Notes under the pieces: model-generated
Databases searched by the model: none
What the model was told of the DNA's origin: nothing
Seen by the model: only the letters and a program-made list of their open reading frames with translations
Part shown: one piece after another, positions 13,702 to 21,424 of the stretch
Layout of the letters: each line of letters opens with the position of its first letter
Numbering within the stretch: the first letter of the stretch is position 1
Program-made: the position numbers and the translations under genes
Origin: a bacterium
GTDB lineage: Bacteria; Cyanobacteriota; Vampirovibrionia; Gastranaerophilales; Gastranaerophilaceae
Length of the DNA: 32,462 nt
Direction: 5' to 3'
NCBI GenBank assembly: GCA_014803505.1
Contig: JAAVBM010000111.1
Coordinates: forward strand, 1 to 32,462

Positions 13702-15519
13702 ATGGAGTATAAATTAAAAGATACATTATCAAAAGACGCTTTCAGATATGGATATTTAGTCAATAAAGTTTTTCCATTTGTAAAGCCACATATGGCAAGA
13801 ATTATTTTAAACATGATTTTAGCAGTTCCGTTAGGATTGCTGGACAGTGTTGTTGCATATTCTTTAAAACCTTATATGGATTGTGTTATCAACGGTAGAA
13901 CCTTTACTATTGGTAACTATTCAATAGAACAAAATACTCTTGCTATTATTATTCCATTCGGTATAGTATTATTTGCTCTCGTTCAAGGTTTGTTAAAATA
14001 CACTAATAACTACCTTACAGATTGGACAGGAAATAAAATATCTAACTCATTAAAAGTAGATTTATTTAAAAAGTTGACTTCTTTGGACCCAAAATTCTAT
14101 GATATTAACTCTTCAGGGCTTGTTTTAACAAGATTTTTTACAGATCCCGAAACAGCGTCAAAAAACATAATCAATACTATTAAAAGTTTTATTATGAGCA
14201 TTTTCGGCATAACAGGCCTTGTTGCAGTATTGTTATTCAACTCTTGGAAGCTTGCAATTATCGGTGTTGGAGTTATGGCAATTGCAATCACCCCAGTTAC
14301 ATTAATCAGAAAAAAAATTAAAAAAGTATCTAACGCAACAATGGTTGTTGGCGGAGATATGACAACAAACTTTAACGAAACTTTTGCAGGAAACAAGATT
14401 ATGACTGCTTATAATCTACAAAAACTGCAAAATAATAAATTTGAAGAACAAATCAAGACTCAATTCAATTTAACGATATCTTTAACAAAAAGAGTAGGAT
14501 GGATGTCACCGATTATGTATTTTATATGTTCTATCGGGATTGCACTTGTAATGTTTTACGGAAACCATCTTATTATTAGCGGGCAAATGACAGCCGGAAG
14601 CTTTGCTTCATTTGTAACATCATTACTGTTATTATATAAACCGGTTAAAGATTTAGGCAGAACTCTTACAGATTTACAAACTACATTTGTTGCACTTGGT
14701 CGTGTATTTGAATTATTTGATTTGGTTCCTTACATAACAAACAAAAAAGATGCAGTGAAATTAGAAGGCTTAAATAATTGCATAGATTTTGAAAATGTTT
14801 GTTTTGAATATGAAAATAATGTTCCGGTTTTGAAGAATTTCTCATTACATATAAATAAAAGCGAAACTATTGCTCTTGTAGGAAACTCCGGCGGTGGAAA
14901 GAGTACAACCGTAAATCTTTTACCAAGATTTTATGATATAAAAAGTGGCGAAATAAAATTTGACGGAATTAATATAAAAGAATTTGAATTAAATTCATTA
15001 AGAGATAATATCTCATTTGTTTTTCAGGATAATTTCTTATTCTCAGGAACAATCAAAGAAAATATTCTTATGGGTAAACAAAATGCTACAGAAGAAGAAA
15101 TTCAAAACGTAATAAAAATGGCTCATCTTGATGAATTTTTAAACACCTTAGAAAATGGCATTGATACTTTCGTTGGGGAACGTGGAGCGTCATTATCAGG
15201 TGGTCAAAGACAAAGAGTAGCAATAGCAAGAGCAATGATTAAAAATGCTCCAATTGTAATCCTTGATGAAGCAACTTCAGCACTGGATAACGAATCTGAA
15301 GCAATTGTACAGAAAGCATTAGATAATCTTATGCAAAATAAAACAGTTTTTGTAATAGCTCACAGACTTTCTACAATCAAAAATGCCGACAGAATTGCTG
15401 TTATCAATGAAGGTGAACTTGTTGAACTTGGAACTCACGAAGAATTGATGTCTATTCCAAACGGAAACTACAAACACCTATACGATATGCAATTCAAAAC
15501 TCAGGAGACTGTTGCTTAA
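13702..15519 (+). CDS. ABC exporter half-transporter, MsbA-like (permease fused to ATPase)
   Basis: 605 aa. The N-terminal membrane domain has six helices (about residues 30-320). The ATPase shows Walker A GNSGGGKST (about 394-402), the ABC signature LSGGQRQR (about 499-506), Walker B IVILDEATSALD and the H-loop IAHRLST. All catalytic elements are intact, so it should dimerise and export a hydrophobic substrate. The length and order fit MsbA (lipid A-core flippase), but multidrug and peptide exporters look alike, so no symbol is given. The start is supported by GGATAGGAAGAG. Its stop TAA overlaps the ATG of the next gene by one base, so the two are translationally coupled. Confidence 0.92.
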   Translation: MEYKLKDTLSKDAFRYGYLVNKVFPFVKPHMARIILNMILAVPLGLLDSVVAYSLKPYMDCVINGRTFTIGNYSIEQNTLAIIIPFGIVLFALVQGLLKYTNNYLTDWTGNKISNSLKVDLFKKLTSLDPKFYDINSSGLVLTRFFTDPETASKNIINTIKSFIMSIFGITGLVAVLLFNSWKLAIIGVGVMAIAITPVTLIRKKIKKVSNATMVVGGDMTTNFNETFAGNKIMTAYNLQKLQNNKFEEQIKTQFNLTISLTKRVGWMSPIMYFICSIGIALVMFYGNHLIISGQMTAGSFASFVTSLLLLYKPVKDLGRTLTDLQTTFVALGRVFELFDLVPYITNKKDAVKLEGLNNCIDFENVCFEYENNVPVLKNFSLHINKSETIALVGNSGGGKSTTVNLLPRFYDIKSGEIKFDGINIKEFELNSLRDNISFVFQDNFLFSGTIKENILMGKQNATEEEIQNVIKMAHLDEFLNTLENGIDTFVGERGASLSGGQRQRVAIARAMIKNAPIVILDEATSALDNESEAIVQKALDNLMQNKTVFVIAHRLSTIKNADRIAVINEGELVELGTHEELMSIPNGNYKHLYDMQFKTQETVA

Positions 15520-15863
15520 TGAAAAGTATTATAATTACCAAATGGATTGAACCATATAAATTATTAGAAACAATAAAAGAAGATTACACATATCAAGATT
15601 TTACTTTTGATACAATCTCTAAAAATATAGAAAAGAAAAAGTTTCTAAAAGAACTTGAAAGTTCCCAATATTCCATTGGATTGTATATGAAAAACGTTAA
15701 TAAATATTACCTATTCAAAAAAGATTGTGAATTTGATGTTTGGTCTAAACTGGAACAAGTATTTGATTTTACGGATTCCGATTTTATTATAGACACAGAT
15801 TTGGAACAACCTTTTAATATGGTAGATCTAGGCAAAGCTGAAGCTGGGATTATATTTGCTTAA
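15519..15863 (+). CDS. Small soluble protein coupled to the ABC exporter, unknown
   Basis: 114 aa, not recognised. It has no signal peptide or membrane segment and is rich in Lys, Asp and aromatic residues. The ATG overlaps the last base of the exporter stop (TAATG), and its Shine-Dalgarno (AGGAGA) lies in the exporter coding region, a strong sign that it is real and made together with the transporter. Its 3' end overlaps the convergent coaE gene by 14 bases. Confidence 0.75.
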   Translation: MKSIIITKWIEPYKLLETIKEDYTYQDFTFDTISKNIEKKKFLKELESSQYSIGLYMKNVNKYYLFKKDCEFDVWSKLEQVFDFTDSDFIIDTDLEQPFNMVDLGKAEAGIIFA

Positions 15864-16422
15864 CCAAACTTAGAATTTCTTTTTCTAAATCTTCAACTGT
15901 TGAATTATTATATATAACCCAATCTGCTTTATGTATTTTTTCGTCCTGCGAAATTTGAGAGTCCATGCGAATCTTAGCATACTCTACTGAATAGTTATTA
16001 CGACTTATTAGACGCTTTAATCTTATATCATCATCTGTATAAATAAATAAAATCTTATCAAACAGCTCCTCCATGCCGGCCTCAAAAAGAAGCGGTATGG
16101 ATACGAATACTAAATTTTCATTATTTTTTTGTTCAAAAAATTTTTCTATTTCTACTCTAACCAAAGGATGAAGAATATTTTCAAGCTTAAATTTCAATTC
16201 AGGATTAAAAAAAATCAACTGTCCAAGCTTATCTCGGCAAATATTTCCACCAGAATCGAAAACATCAAATGCTTTAAATTCCTTTTTGACAATCTCAGAA
16301 TCTGACAATAATTGATGTGACACTTTATCAGTATCTAAAACCGAATAACCTAAAGAATATAAAACTTTTTCTGCAGTCGATTTTCCACTAGCAATATTTC
16401 CAACAATTGCAATTTTAAGCAT
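15850..16422 (-). CDS. coaE: Dephospho-CoA kinase
   Basis: 190 aa. Last step of CoA synthesis: ATP-dependent phosphorylation of the 3'-OH of dephospho-CoA. The P-loop GNIASGKST (residues 8-16) is followed by DTDKVSHQLL, the LENILHPLVR helix and VSIPLLFEAGME, all characteristic of CoaE. A TTG at 16434 could extend the frame by four residues, but the ATG at 16422 places the P-loop at the normal distance. This start overlaps the end of rluB by eight bases (ATGCTTAA), consistent with coupled translation. With coaX in the window, two CoA genes lie within 4 kb. Confidence 0.93.
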   Translation of the reverse strand: MLKIAIVGNIASGKSTAEKVLYSLGYSVLDTDKVSHQLLSDSEIVKKEFKAFDVFDSGGNICRDKLGQLIFFNPELKFKLENILHPLVRVEIEKFFEQKNNENLVFVSIPLLFEAGMEELFDKILFIYTDDDIRLKRLISRNNYSVEYAKIRMDSQISQDEKIHKADWVIYNNSTVEDLEKEILSLVKQI

Positions 16423-17152
16423 TCTTTTTTGCAATCCTATTTAAAAAATTTCTTAATTCTTTAATTTGTTGAGGTTTAATAGGTTTAATCATACCGCGTT
16501 TCAAACCATCCAAATTTAAAGTTGCATGCTGAATTCGTTTCAACGTCAAAACTTCAAATCCTAAATGTTCAAACATCTTACGAATTTGTCTATTTAAACC
16601 TTGGTAAAGCATAATTTCCATTACGGTATGAGAATTATCAACATCCAAAACATCTACTTCAGCATACGCAATTTTTCCTGGCTCAATCTCAATACCTTTA
16701 TACATGGTATTAATATCATTCTGAGAAATCTTTCCATTGATAGATACTCTGTATAATTTTGGAACTTTTACTGACGGATGAGTTAAATCATTTATCAAAT
16801 CACCATCATTTGTCAAAATAATCAAACCTGTAGAATCTTTATCTAATCTACCAACAGGCTTAAGGTGATGAAGATTCTCTGGAATTAAGTCGTAAATAGT
16901 TTTTCTTCCATTTTCATCATCAGCAGTAGTAATATATCCAGCGGGCTTATAAAATCTATAATATTCGTGTTTTACAGGATGAATCATTTTACCTTTAACA
17001 AAAACCTTGTCTTTAGGTTTTACAGAATACCCAAGTTCGGTAACTTTTTTACCATTTACTAGCACAACGCCACTCTCGATAAGCTCATCCGCCTTTCTTC
17101 GAGAACACAAACCTGAAGATGCTATATATTTATTTAAACGAGTACCGGACAT
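16415..17152 (-). CDS. rluB: rRNA pseudouridine synthase, RsuA/RluB family
   Basis: 245 aa. The N-terminal S4 RNA-binding domain (RLNKYIASSGLCSRRKADELI) is followed by the synthase domain with the catalytic Asp in PVGRLDKDSTGLIILTNDG and the later GLNRQIRKMFEHLG box. It isomerises a uridine in rRNA; the RluB-like choice (23S) over RsuA rests on general resemblance. Shine-Dalgarno AGGCGG. The start overlaps the upstream thioesterase gene by 19 bases and the end overlaps coaE by 8, making a tightly packed thioesterase-rluB-coaE operon. Confidence 0.92.
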   Translation of the reverse strand: MSGTRLNKYIASSGLCSRRKADELIESGVVLVNGKKVTELGYSVKPKDKVFVKGKMIHPVKHEYYRFYKPAGYITTADDENGRKTIYDLIPENLHHLKPVGRLDKDSTGLIILTNDGDLINDLTHPSVKVPKLYRVSINGKISQNDINTMYKGIEIEPGKIAYAEVDVLDVDNSHTVMEIMLYQGLNRQIRKMFEHLGFEVLTLKRIQHATLNLDGLKRGMIKPIKPQQIKELRNFLNRIAKKNA

Positions 17153-17559
17153 TTTACCGCCTCTTCAAAAGAATTTGCCAAGATTTCTGGCATTTTTCTA
17201 TATAATTTTCCATCATTGTTAATAGCAACAACCACAACATCCGCTTCTACAAAAGTTTTACCTGTTTCTTTTGATTTAATACATTGTTTAAATGTTACTG
17301 TAAAACCTTTGAACTCAGATATCTCAGTTTCGATAATCATTTCATCTTCTAATCGTGCAGACATCTTATATTTAAGATTAAGATTAACAACAGGTAGCAC
17401 AATATCATGATTTTGAGCTAAATCTGTAATACTAAAACCCATCATTGCACAAAGTTCTACTCTGCCCATCTCAAGCCAGCGAAGATAAGCTCCATGCCAT
17501 ACAACACCGTAAGCATCGGTATCGGAATAATAAACTTTTTGTTCAAATATATGTTTCAT
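17134..17559 (-). CDS. Acyl-CoA thioesterase, YbgC/4-hydroxybenzoyl-CoA type
   Basis: 141 aa single hot-dog domain. The family signature is at the N-terminus: YYSDTDAYGVVWHGAYLRWL..GR, with catalytic Asp15 and the GVVWH turn. It hydrolyses acyl-CoA thioesters; in many bacteria such a protein accompanies the Tol-Pal envelope system, but no tol genes are present here. First gene of the operon with rluB and coaE, which ties it loosely to CoA supply. TATAAT with a TG extension lies six bases before the ATG, so the mRNA is probably leaderless; no Shine-Dalgarno is visible. Confidence 0.9.
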   Translation of the reverse strand: MKHIFEQKVYYSDTDAYGVVWHGAYLRWLEMGRVELCAMMGFSITDLAQNHDIVLPVVNLNLKYKMSARLEDEMIIETEISEFKGFTVTFKQCIKSKETGKTFVEADVVVVAINNDGKLYRKMPEILANSFEEAVKCPVLV

Positions 17560-17565
17560 AACTGA

Positions 17566-17571
17566 ATTATA
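17566..17571 (-). promoter_or_regulatory. Extended -10 (TGGTATAAT) of the thioesterase operon; leaderless
   Basis: TATAAT on the minus strand with an upstream TG-N extension, exactly six bases before the ATG at 17559. Confidence 0.6.
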
Positions 17572-17593
17572 CCATTAAAATTAAATTTTTATG

Positions 17594-17599
17594 TATAAT
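17594..17599 (+). promoter_or_regulatory. -10 box TATAAT of rex; leaderless
   Basis: TATAAT on the plus strand with six bases (17600-17605) before the rex ATG. The expected transcription start is the A of the ATG. The -35 is weak. The divergent thioesterase promoter lies in the same 46-base gap. Confidence 0.6.
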
Positions 17600-17605
17600 T
17601 AGAAT

Positions 17606-18220
17606 ATGGATAAAAAAATATCAGAAAAAGTAATAAACAGACTAACCCTGTATCATTGTATACTACAGGACTTTATTGATAGTGGGAATGAATATATTTC
17701 AAGTAAACAAATCGCAACACTTTTACGAATTGATGATTCGCAAGTCAGAAAAGACATCAATATGTTAAATAACTCTGGTAAATCTCGTGTTGGTTATGAT
17801 GTTAAAGAATTAAAAAAATCTATAGAAACAACTTTAGGTTTTGCAAAAACAAAAAGAGCCTATATTATAGGTGCCGGAAATCTCGGAATGGCACTAGCAA
17901 AATATAACAATTTCACAAACTACGGACTAAATATCATAAGTTTATTTGACAACGATAAAACAAAAATAGGCAAAGAAATTAATGGTAAACAAATTCTGGA
18001 CATAAACACCCTTCCGGAATTCACAACAATCAATGACATTGATATAGCTATTCTAACAGTACCGGGAAAAATTGCACAACAAACAGCAGATTATTTAGTA
18101 CAATCAAACATTAAGTATATATGGAATTTTTCTCCAACCGTTCTAAATGTTCCAGAGGATGTCCAAGTATGGAACGAAAATCTAATGGGAAATTTCCTAC
18201 AATTCACATTTCATATCTAA
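17606..18220 (+). CDS. rex: Redox-sensing transcriptional repressor Rex
   Basis: 204 aa, the usual size. The N-terminal winged helix (residues about 8-75: RLTLYHCILQDF, ISSKQIATLL, DSQVRKDI) is followed by a Rossmann NAD(H)-binding domain with GAGNLG (89-94) and LFDNDKTKIGKEI. The C-terminal helix for domain swapping ends in LMGNFLQFTFHI. Rex releases its operators when NADH is high and usually controls fermentation and electron-transport genes. No exact Rex box (TTGTGAA-N4-TTCACAA) was found in this window. No Shine-Dalgarno; the start is predicted leaderless. Ends four bases from the convergent coaX stop. Confidence 0.95.
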   Translation: MDKKISEKVINRLTLYHCILQDFIDSGNEYISSKQIATLLRIDDSQVRKDINMLNNSGKSRVGYDVKELKKSIETTLGFAKTKRAYIIGAGNLGMALAKYNNFTNYGLNIISLFDNDKTKIGKEINGKQILDINTLPEFTTINDIDIAILTVPGKIAQQTADYLVQSNIKYIWNFSPTVLNVPEDVQVWNENLMGNFLQFTFHI

Positions 18221-18224
18221 TAAA

Positions 18225-19022
18225 TTAACCATTTAAACTAAAAGATTTCTGTTCAAAAGCTTTTGAATGTTTAGTATTTAAGTCGTAAATCACTCTTAAT
18301 CCTTCTAATGTCAAGATAGGATTAACAACGTCAAACGGACGTTTTAAATAGTTTGAAATTAACCCGCAATAACCACCGGTAGCAACTAAAGTAATTGATT
18401 CACCCAATTCACGCTCACACTGTTCCACCAATCCGTCAACCATACAAGCAGTACCTCGAATCACACCAGAAAGTATTGCATCAGTAGTATTATGCCCAAT
18501 TGCATTTGGAGAGATTGAAACATCAATACGTGGCAATTTTGAAGTTGAACTTTTCAAACATTTCATTTGAGTACTTATACCGGGCGCAATAACCCCTCCA
18601 AGGAATTCTCTTTTAGAATTTATAATATCGAACGACGTAGCCGTTCCAAAATCAATTACAATAACAGCACCTTCATAAAATTTAGCTGCAGCAACAGCAT
18701 TTGCAAGTCGATCTGCTCCAACCTCTGAAGGGTTATCTGTTGAAATTTTGATACCAAGATTTATATCGTGAGCAACAAATACAGAAGTTATTTCAAAAAC
18801 ATTATCAACTGCACGTTTAAATTTAACATTTAATTCTTCAACAACAGAAGCAATAACACATCCGTCAATTTTGTATTCTTTAAACAATGATTTTAATAAT
18901 ATCTCATACTCTTCACCGGACAAATCCTTATCTGAAGCTAAACGAAATTCGTTAATGTATTTATTGCCGTCAAATAATGCCAGTGTAATATTTGTATTTC
19001 CAATATCTGCTGTTAATAACAT
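18225..19022 (-). CDS. coaX: Type III pantothenate kinase
   Basis: 265 aa. First step of CoA synthesis, pantothenate to 4'-phosphopantothenate. The ASKHA-fold signatures are intact: ADIGNTNITLALF at the N-terminus (phosphate 1), GADRLANAV (102-110) and VIDFGTATSFD (122-132, phosphate 2), plus GGVIAPGI and ATGGY later. The Shine-Dalgarno GAGG lies 11 bases before the ATG, farther than usual, at the edge of a 12-bp hairpin that ends directly at the start codon. Type III enzymes are not feedback-inhibited by CoA, so control at the mRNA level is conceivable. Confidence 0.95.
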   Translation of the reverse strand: MLLTADIGNTNITLALFDGNKYINEFRLASDKDLSGEEYEILLKSLFKEYKIDGCVIASVVEELNVKFKRAVDNVFEITSVFVAHDINLGIKISTDNPSEVGADRLANAVAAAKFYEGAVIVIDFGTATSFDIINSKREFLGGVIAPGISTQMKCLKSSTSKLPRIDVSISPNAIGHNTTDAILSGVIRGTACMVDGLVEQCERELGESITLVATGGYCGLISNYLKRPFDVVNPILTLEGLRVIYDLNTKHSKAFEQKSFSLNG

Positions 19023-19060
19023 AATAGAATAGTCCTCACATATCTGAAGACTATTCTATT
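19023..19060 (-). promoter_or_regulatory. Leader hairpin abutting the coaX start codon
   Basis: Arms AATAGAATAGTC (19049-19060, minus strand) and GACTATTCTATT (19023-19034) pair perfectly over 12 bp with a 14-base loop. The 3' arm ends at the base before the ATG. The Shine-Dalgarno GAGG spans the loop/stem border. It could control ribosome access. Confidence 0.6.
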
Positions 19061-19085
19061 ACAAACATAGTTTTATGTAAAACAA

Positions 19086-19277
19086 TTATTTATAACGAGC
19101 AGCAGCAGTATCTTGCGTTGATGTTGAAAAGTGCTGACTGTAGTTAGCCAATAAATTAGGTAAATTAGCTTGAGCTCCTGCGGCATTAGCAGTTTTATTC
19201 TTCGCTTTATACTGTTTTATAAAATCAACAGAATTTGTACTAATATTGCCTATTATTTTAGGTATTGAATCGCCCAT
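19086..19277 (-). CDS. Small protein, unknown (63 aa)
   Basis: 63 aa, not recognised; Ala/Asn-rich, hydrophilic, with no signal or membrane segment. An excellent Shine-Dalgarno (GGAGG) lies eight bases before the ATG, the main evidence that it is real. Its upstream region shares AAATACTTTATATATAT and an upstream GCAATT with the promoter of the ribbon-helix-helix gene at 21235, and a TTACAA half-site lies at about the expected distance, so it may be co-regulated with that group. Confidence 0.65.
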   Translation of the reverse strand: MGDSIPKIIGNISTNSVDFIKQYKAKNKTANAAGAQANLPNLLANYSQHFSTSTQDTAAARYK

Positions 19278-19417
19278 ATTATAATCCTCCGTATCATAAT
19301 CTTAACTTATATATATAAAGTATTTCTTAATTATTGAATTGCAGAATATCAAAAATTTTGTTACATATCTTAATAAAATTACAATTAAATTAAAAATTTC
19401 TAATTTCAATTATAATC

Positions 19418-19445
19418 TTGACAAAAATTTATGAGCGAATAGAAT
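19418..19445 (+). promoter_or_regulatory. Promoter of tuf
   Basis: TTGACA (19418-19423), 16-bp spacer, TAGAAT (19440-19445), preceded by an A/T-rich UP-like region. The leader is about 60 bases. Directly before the ATG the Shine-Dalgarno lies in the palindrome GAGATTAATCTC (19499-19510). Confidence 0.65.
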
Positions 19446-19510
19446 TAAGATATCGTAGAATACTAATTTATAGTAGTATATAGTAGACAGAAAAAAAGGA
19501 GATTAATCTC

Positions 19511-20719
19511 ATGGCACGTGAAAAGTATGAACGTACGAAACCGCACGTTAACGTAGGTACAATCGGCCACGTTGACCACGGTAAAACTACATTAACAGCA
19601 GCTATTACCGGTACATTAGCTGCAGCAGGTAAAGCAGATGCTAAAAAATTCGATGAAATCGATGCTGCTCCGGAAGAAAAAGCAAGAGGTATTACCATCT
19701 CTACAGCTCACGTAGAATACGAAACAGATTCTAGACACTACGCACACGTTGACTGCCCAGGCCACGCTGACTATGTTAAAAACATGATTACAGGTGCTGC
19801 TCAAATGGACGGTGCAATTCTTGTAGTTGCTGCAACTGACGGTGCTATGCCTCAAACTCGTGAACACATCTTGCTTGCTCGCCAAGTTGGTGTTCCTAAC
19901 CTTGTTGTATTCTTAAACAAATGCGATATGGTTGACGATCCAGAATTATTAGAATTAGTAGAAATGGAAGTTAGAGAACTTCTTTCTTCTTACGAATTCG
20001 ATGGTGACAACATCCCATTCATCCACGGTTCAGCTTTAAAAGCTTTAGAAGCAGTTCAAGCTAACCCATCTGTTGCTCGTGGCGACAATGAATGGACAGA
20101 TAAAATTTGGGACTTAATGGATGCTTTAGATTCATACTTCCCAGAACCAGAAAGAGAATTGGACAAACCATTCTTGATGCCTGTTGAAGACGTATTCTCT
20201 ATTACAGGTCGTGGTACAGTTGCTACTGGTAGAGTAGAACGTGGTATCGTTAAAGTTGGTGACGAAGTTGAATTAGTTGGTTTAGGCGAAACTAAGAAAA
20301 CTACAGTTACTGGTGTTGAAATGTTCAGAAAATCTCTTGATCAAGGTCAAGCTGGTGACAACGTTGGTGCTTTACTTCGTGGTGTTGATAAAACTGAAAT
20401 TCAAAGAGGTCAAGTTCTTTGTAAACCAGGTTCAATCCACCCACACACTAAATTCACAGCTAACGTTTACGTATTGACTAAAGATGAAGGTGGACGTCAC
20501 ACTCCATTCTTCCCAGGATACCGTCCTCAGTTCTACATCAGAACAACTGACGTAACTGGTTCAATCAAATTCGAAGGTCAAATGGTAATGCCTGGTGATA
20601 ACGTAGTTATGGAAGTTGAACTTATCAACCCAGTAGCTATCGAAGAAGGTATGAGATTTGCTATCCGTGAAGGTGGCAGAACTGTTGGTGCCGGTGTTGT
20701 TGACAAAATTATTGAATAA
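19511..20719 (+). CDS. tuf: Translation elongation factor Tu
   Basis: 402 aa; delivers aminoacyl-tRNA to the ribosome with GTP hydrolysis. The G domain has GHVDHGKT (19-26), the switch I RGITIST, DCPGH with the catalytic His, and NKCD. Domains II and III follow with [26 protein letters not shown] and the C-terminal [12 protein letters not shown]. It stands alone here, with its own promoter and terminator, and not in the str operon with rpsL, rpsG or fusA. Codon use is clearly more selective and GC-richer at third positions than in its neighbours, as expected for a very highly expressed gene. Confidence 0.99.
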   Translation: MAREKYERTKPHVNVGTIGHVDHGKTTLTAAITGTLAAAGKADAKKFDEIDAAPEEKARGITISTAHVEYETDSRHYAHVDCPGHADYVKNMITGAAQMDGAILVVAATDGAMPQTREHILLARQVGVPNLVVFLNKCDMVDDPELLELVEMEVRELLSSYEFDGDNIPFIHGSALKALEAVQANPSVARGDNEWTDKIWDLMDALDSYFPEPERELDKPFLMPVEDVFSITGRGTVATGRVERGIVKVGDEVELVGLGETKKTTVTGVEMFRKSLDQGQAGDNVGALLRGVDKTEIQRGQVLCKPGSIHPHTKFTANVYVLTKDEGGRHTPFFPGYRPQFYIRTTDVTGSIKFEGQMVMPGDNVVMEVELINPVAIEEGMRFAIREGGRTVGAGVVDKIIE

Positions 20720-20737
20720 TAATTTTTAAAAACACTT

Positions 20738-20776
20738 AAAAAAGACTTGATCATTTGATCAAGTCTTTTTTCTTTC
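20738..20776 (+). terminator. Terminator of tuf
   Basis: A 16-bp stem (20738-20753 with 20756-20771, AAAAAAGACTTGATCA) is followed by TCTTTCT. It is symmetric enough to also end the minus-strand transcript from the small genes at 20840-21235. Confidence 0.9.
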
Positions 20777-20839
20777 TATAACAAATTTCCTAATATAACC
20801 ATTTACCTGAGAAAAAGTCCAATGAAGACTTCTTAATAT

Positions 20840-21016
20840 TTAACCTAACAAAACTTCTAAAAGCTTAGCATTAGTTTGAGCCCTGCGAGAATTTAACAAA
20901 TATTTTTCGACATTTGCTCTAATTTCTTTAGAGTCATTGTCTATATATTTAACCTCATTATCGAGCATTTTTACATAGTCGTAAACTGTAATCATTTGAT
21001 ATGCGTTATTTTTCAT
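20840..21016 (-). CDS. 58-aa protein with MITVYDY motif and ...LLG tail
   Basis: Starts MKNNAYQMITVYDYVKML and ends QTNAKLLEVLLG. It belongs with its neighbours: MITVYDYVKML matches MITVNEYAESLK and LITVKDYVKTLK of the 99-aa protein at 21425-21724, and the tail TNAKLLEVLLG matches SSNAEILDALLG of the ribbon-helix-helix protein just upstream. That two-sided similarity is the evidence that it is a gene. GGTGGGGAA precedes the ATG (as TGGGGAA does at the 99-aa gene). It starts 30 bases after the ribbon-helix-helix stop, so one transcript is likely. No known function; mostly helical, with no membrane segment. Confidence 0.8.
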   Translation of the reverse strand: MKNNAYQMITVYDYVKMLDNEVKYIDNDSKEIRANVEKYLLNSRRAQTNAKLLEVLLG

Positions 21017-21046
21017 TTCCCCACCAATTTTCTTTATTATTTAGTA

Positions 21047-21235
21047 TTACCCAAGTAAAGCATCTAAAATTTCAGCATTTGAAGAAGCTTTTTGAGTATT
21101 TCTTAATTGACTTCTATACATATATGTTCTTAATGCTTCGCGAATCAATTCAGAACGTGTACGATTTTCTGCATCTGCAACTGAATCGATTTCATCTAAA
21201 AATTTTTCGGGCATTGAAATTAATACTCTAGCCAT
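21047..21235 (-). CDS. Ribbon-helix-helix (CopG/ParD-like) DNA-binding protein
   Basis: 62 aa. Residues 2-45 have the RHH pattern: strand RVLISMP, helix EKFLDEIDSVADAE, turn NRTRSELIREALRTYM. Dimeric RHH proteins bind DNA through the paired strands and often act as antitoxins or autoregulators. After the RHH core comes a short linker and the tail SSNAEILDALLG, shared with the 58-aa protein encoded next. AGGAG precedes the ATG. The promoter carries the palindrome at 21336-21354. No classic toxin (RelE, ParE, MazF or PIN) is encoded beside it, so a standard toxin-antitoxin label is not supported. Confidence 0.85.
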   Translation of the reverse strand: MARVLISMPEKFLDEIDSVADAENRTRSELIREALRTYMYRSQLRNTQKASSNAEILDALLG

Positions 21236-21274
21236 TGTTTTCTCCTTTAATTTTTCCTAAATATTTATCCCCTG

Positions 21275-21310
21275 ACATATATATAAAGTATTTGTATAAT
21301 AAAAAATTGC
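21275..21310 (-). promoter_or_regulatory. Promoter of the ribbon-helix-helix operon
   Basis: Minus strand: GCAATT (21305-21310) as the -35 position and TATATATA around 21277-21284 as the -10. The centre of the palindrome at 21336-21354 is 38 bases upstream of GCAATT, the same distance as in the promoter of the 99-aa gene. Confidence 0.5.
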
Positions 21311-21335
21311 TATTTTTTAAACAAAAAGTATATAA

Positions 21336-21354
21336 TTGTAATATATGTTTACAA
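21336..21354. promoter_or_regulatory. 19-bp palindrome TTGTAA-N7-TTACAA (small-gene copy 1)
   Basis: Perfect arms with a 7-bp spacer, 100 bases upstream of the ribbon-helix-helix start codon and about 63 bases upstream of its -10. Similar to the sites at 21811-21829 and 4997-5015. Confidence 0.7.
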
Positions 21355-21370
21355 TATAAAATATGCTCAA

Positions 21371-21401
21371 AATAAAAAGGGAACCGTATTTACGGTTCCC
21401 T
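21371..21401 (-). terminator. Terminator of the 99-aa gene
   Basis: An 11-bp GC-containing stem AGGGAACCGTA (21378-21388 with 21391-21401), followed on the minus strand by TTTTTATT. It lies just after the 99-aa gene and upstream of the ribbon-helix-helix promoter, so the two are separate transcription units. Confidence 0.9.
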
Positions 21402-21424
21402 AAATTTTGTATTAGATTTTAAAA

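Noticed and set aside
19616-19885. Open frame antisense to tuf
   Set aside because: Cys/Ser/Val-rich shadow of the tuf coding sequence with no start signals.
20840-21235. Classical type II toxin-antitoxin operon
   Set aside because: The ribbon-helix-helix protein is antitoxin-like, but the neighbour encoded with it has no toxin fold and instead shares the C-terminal tail.
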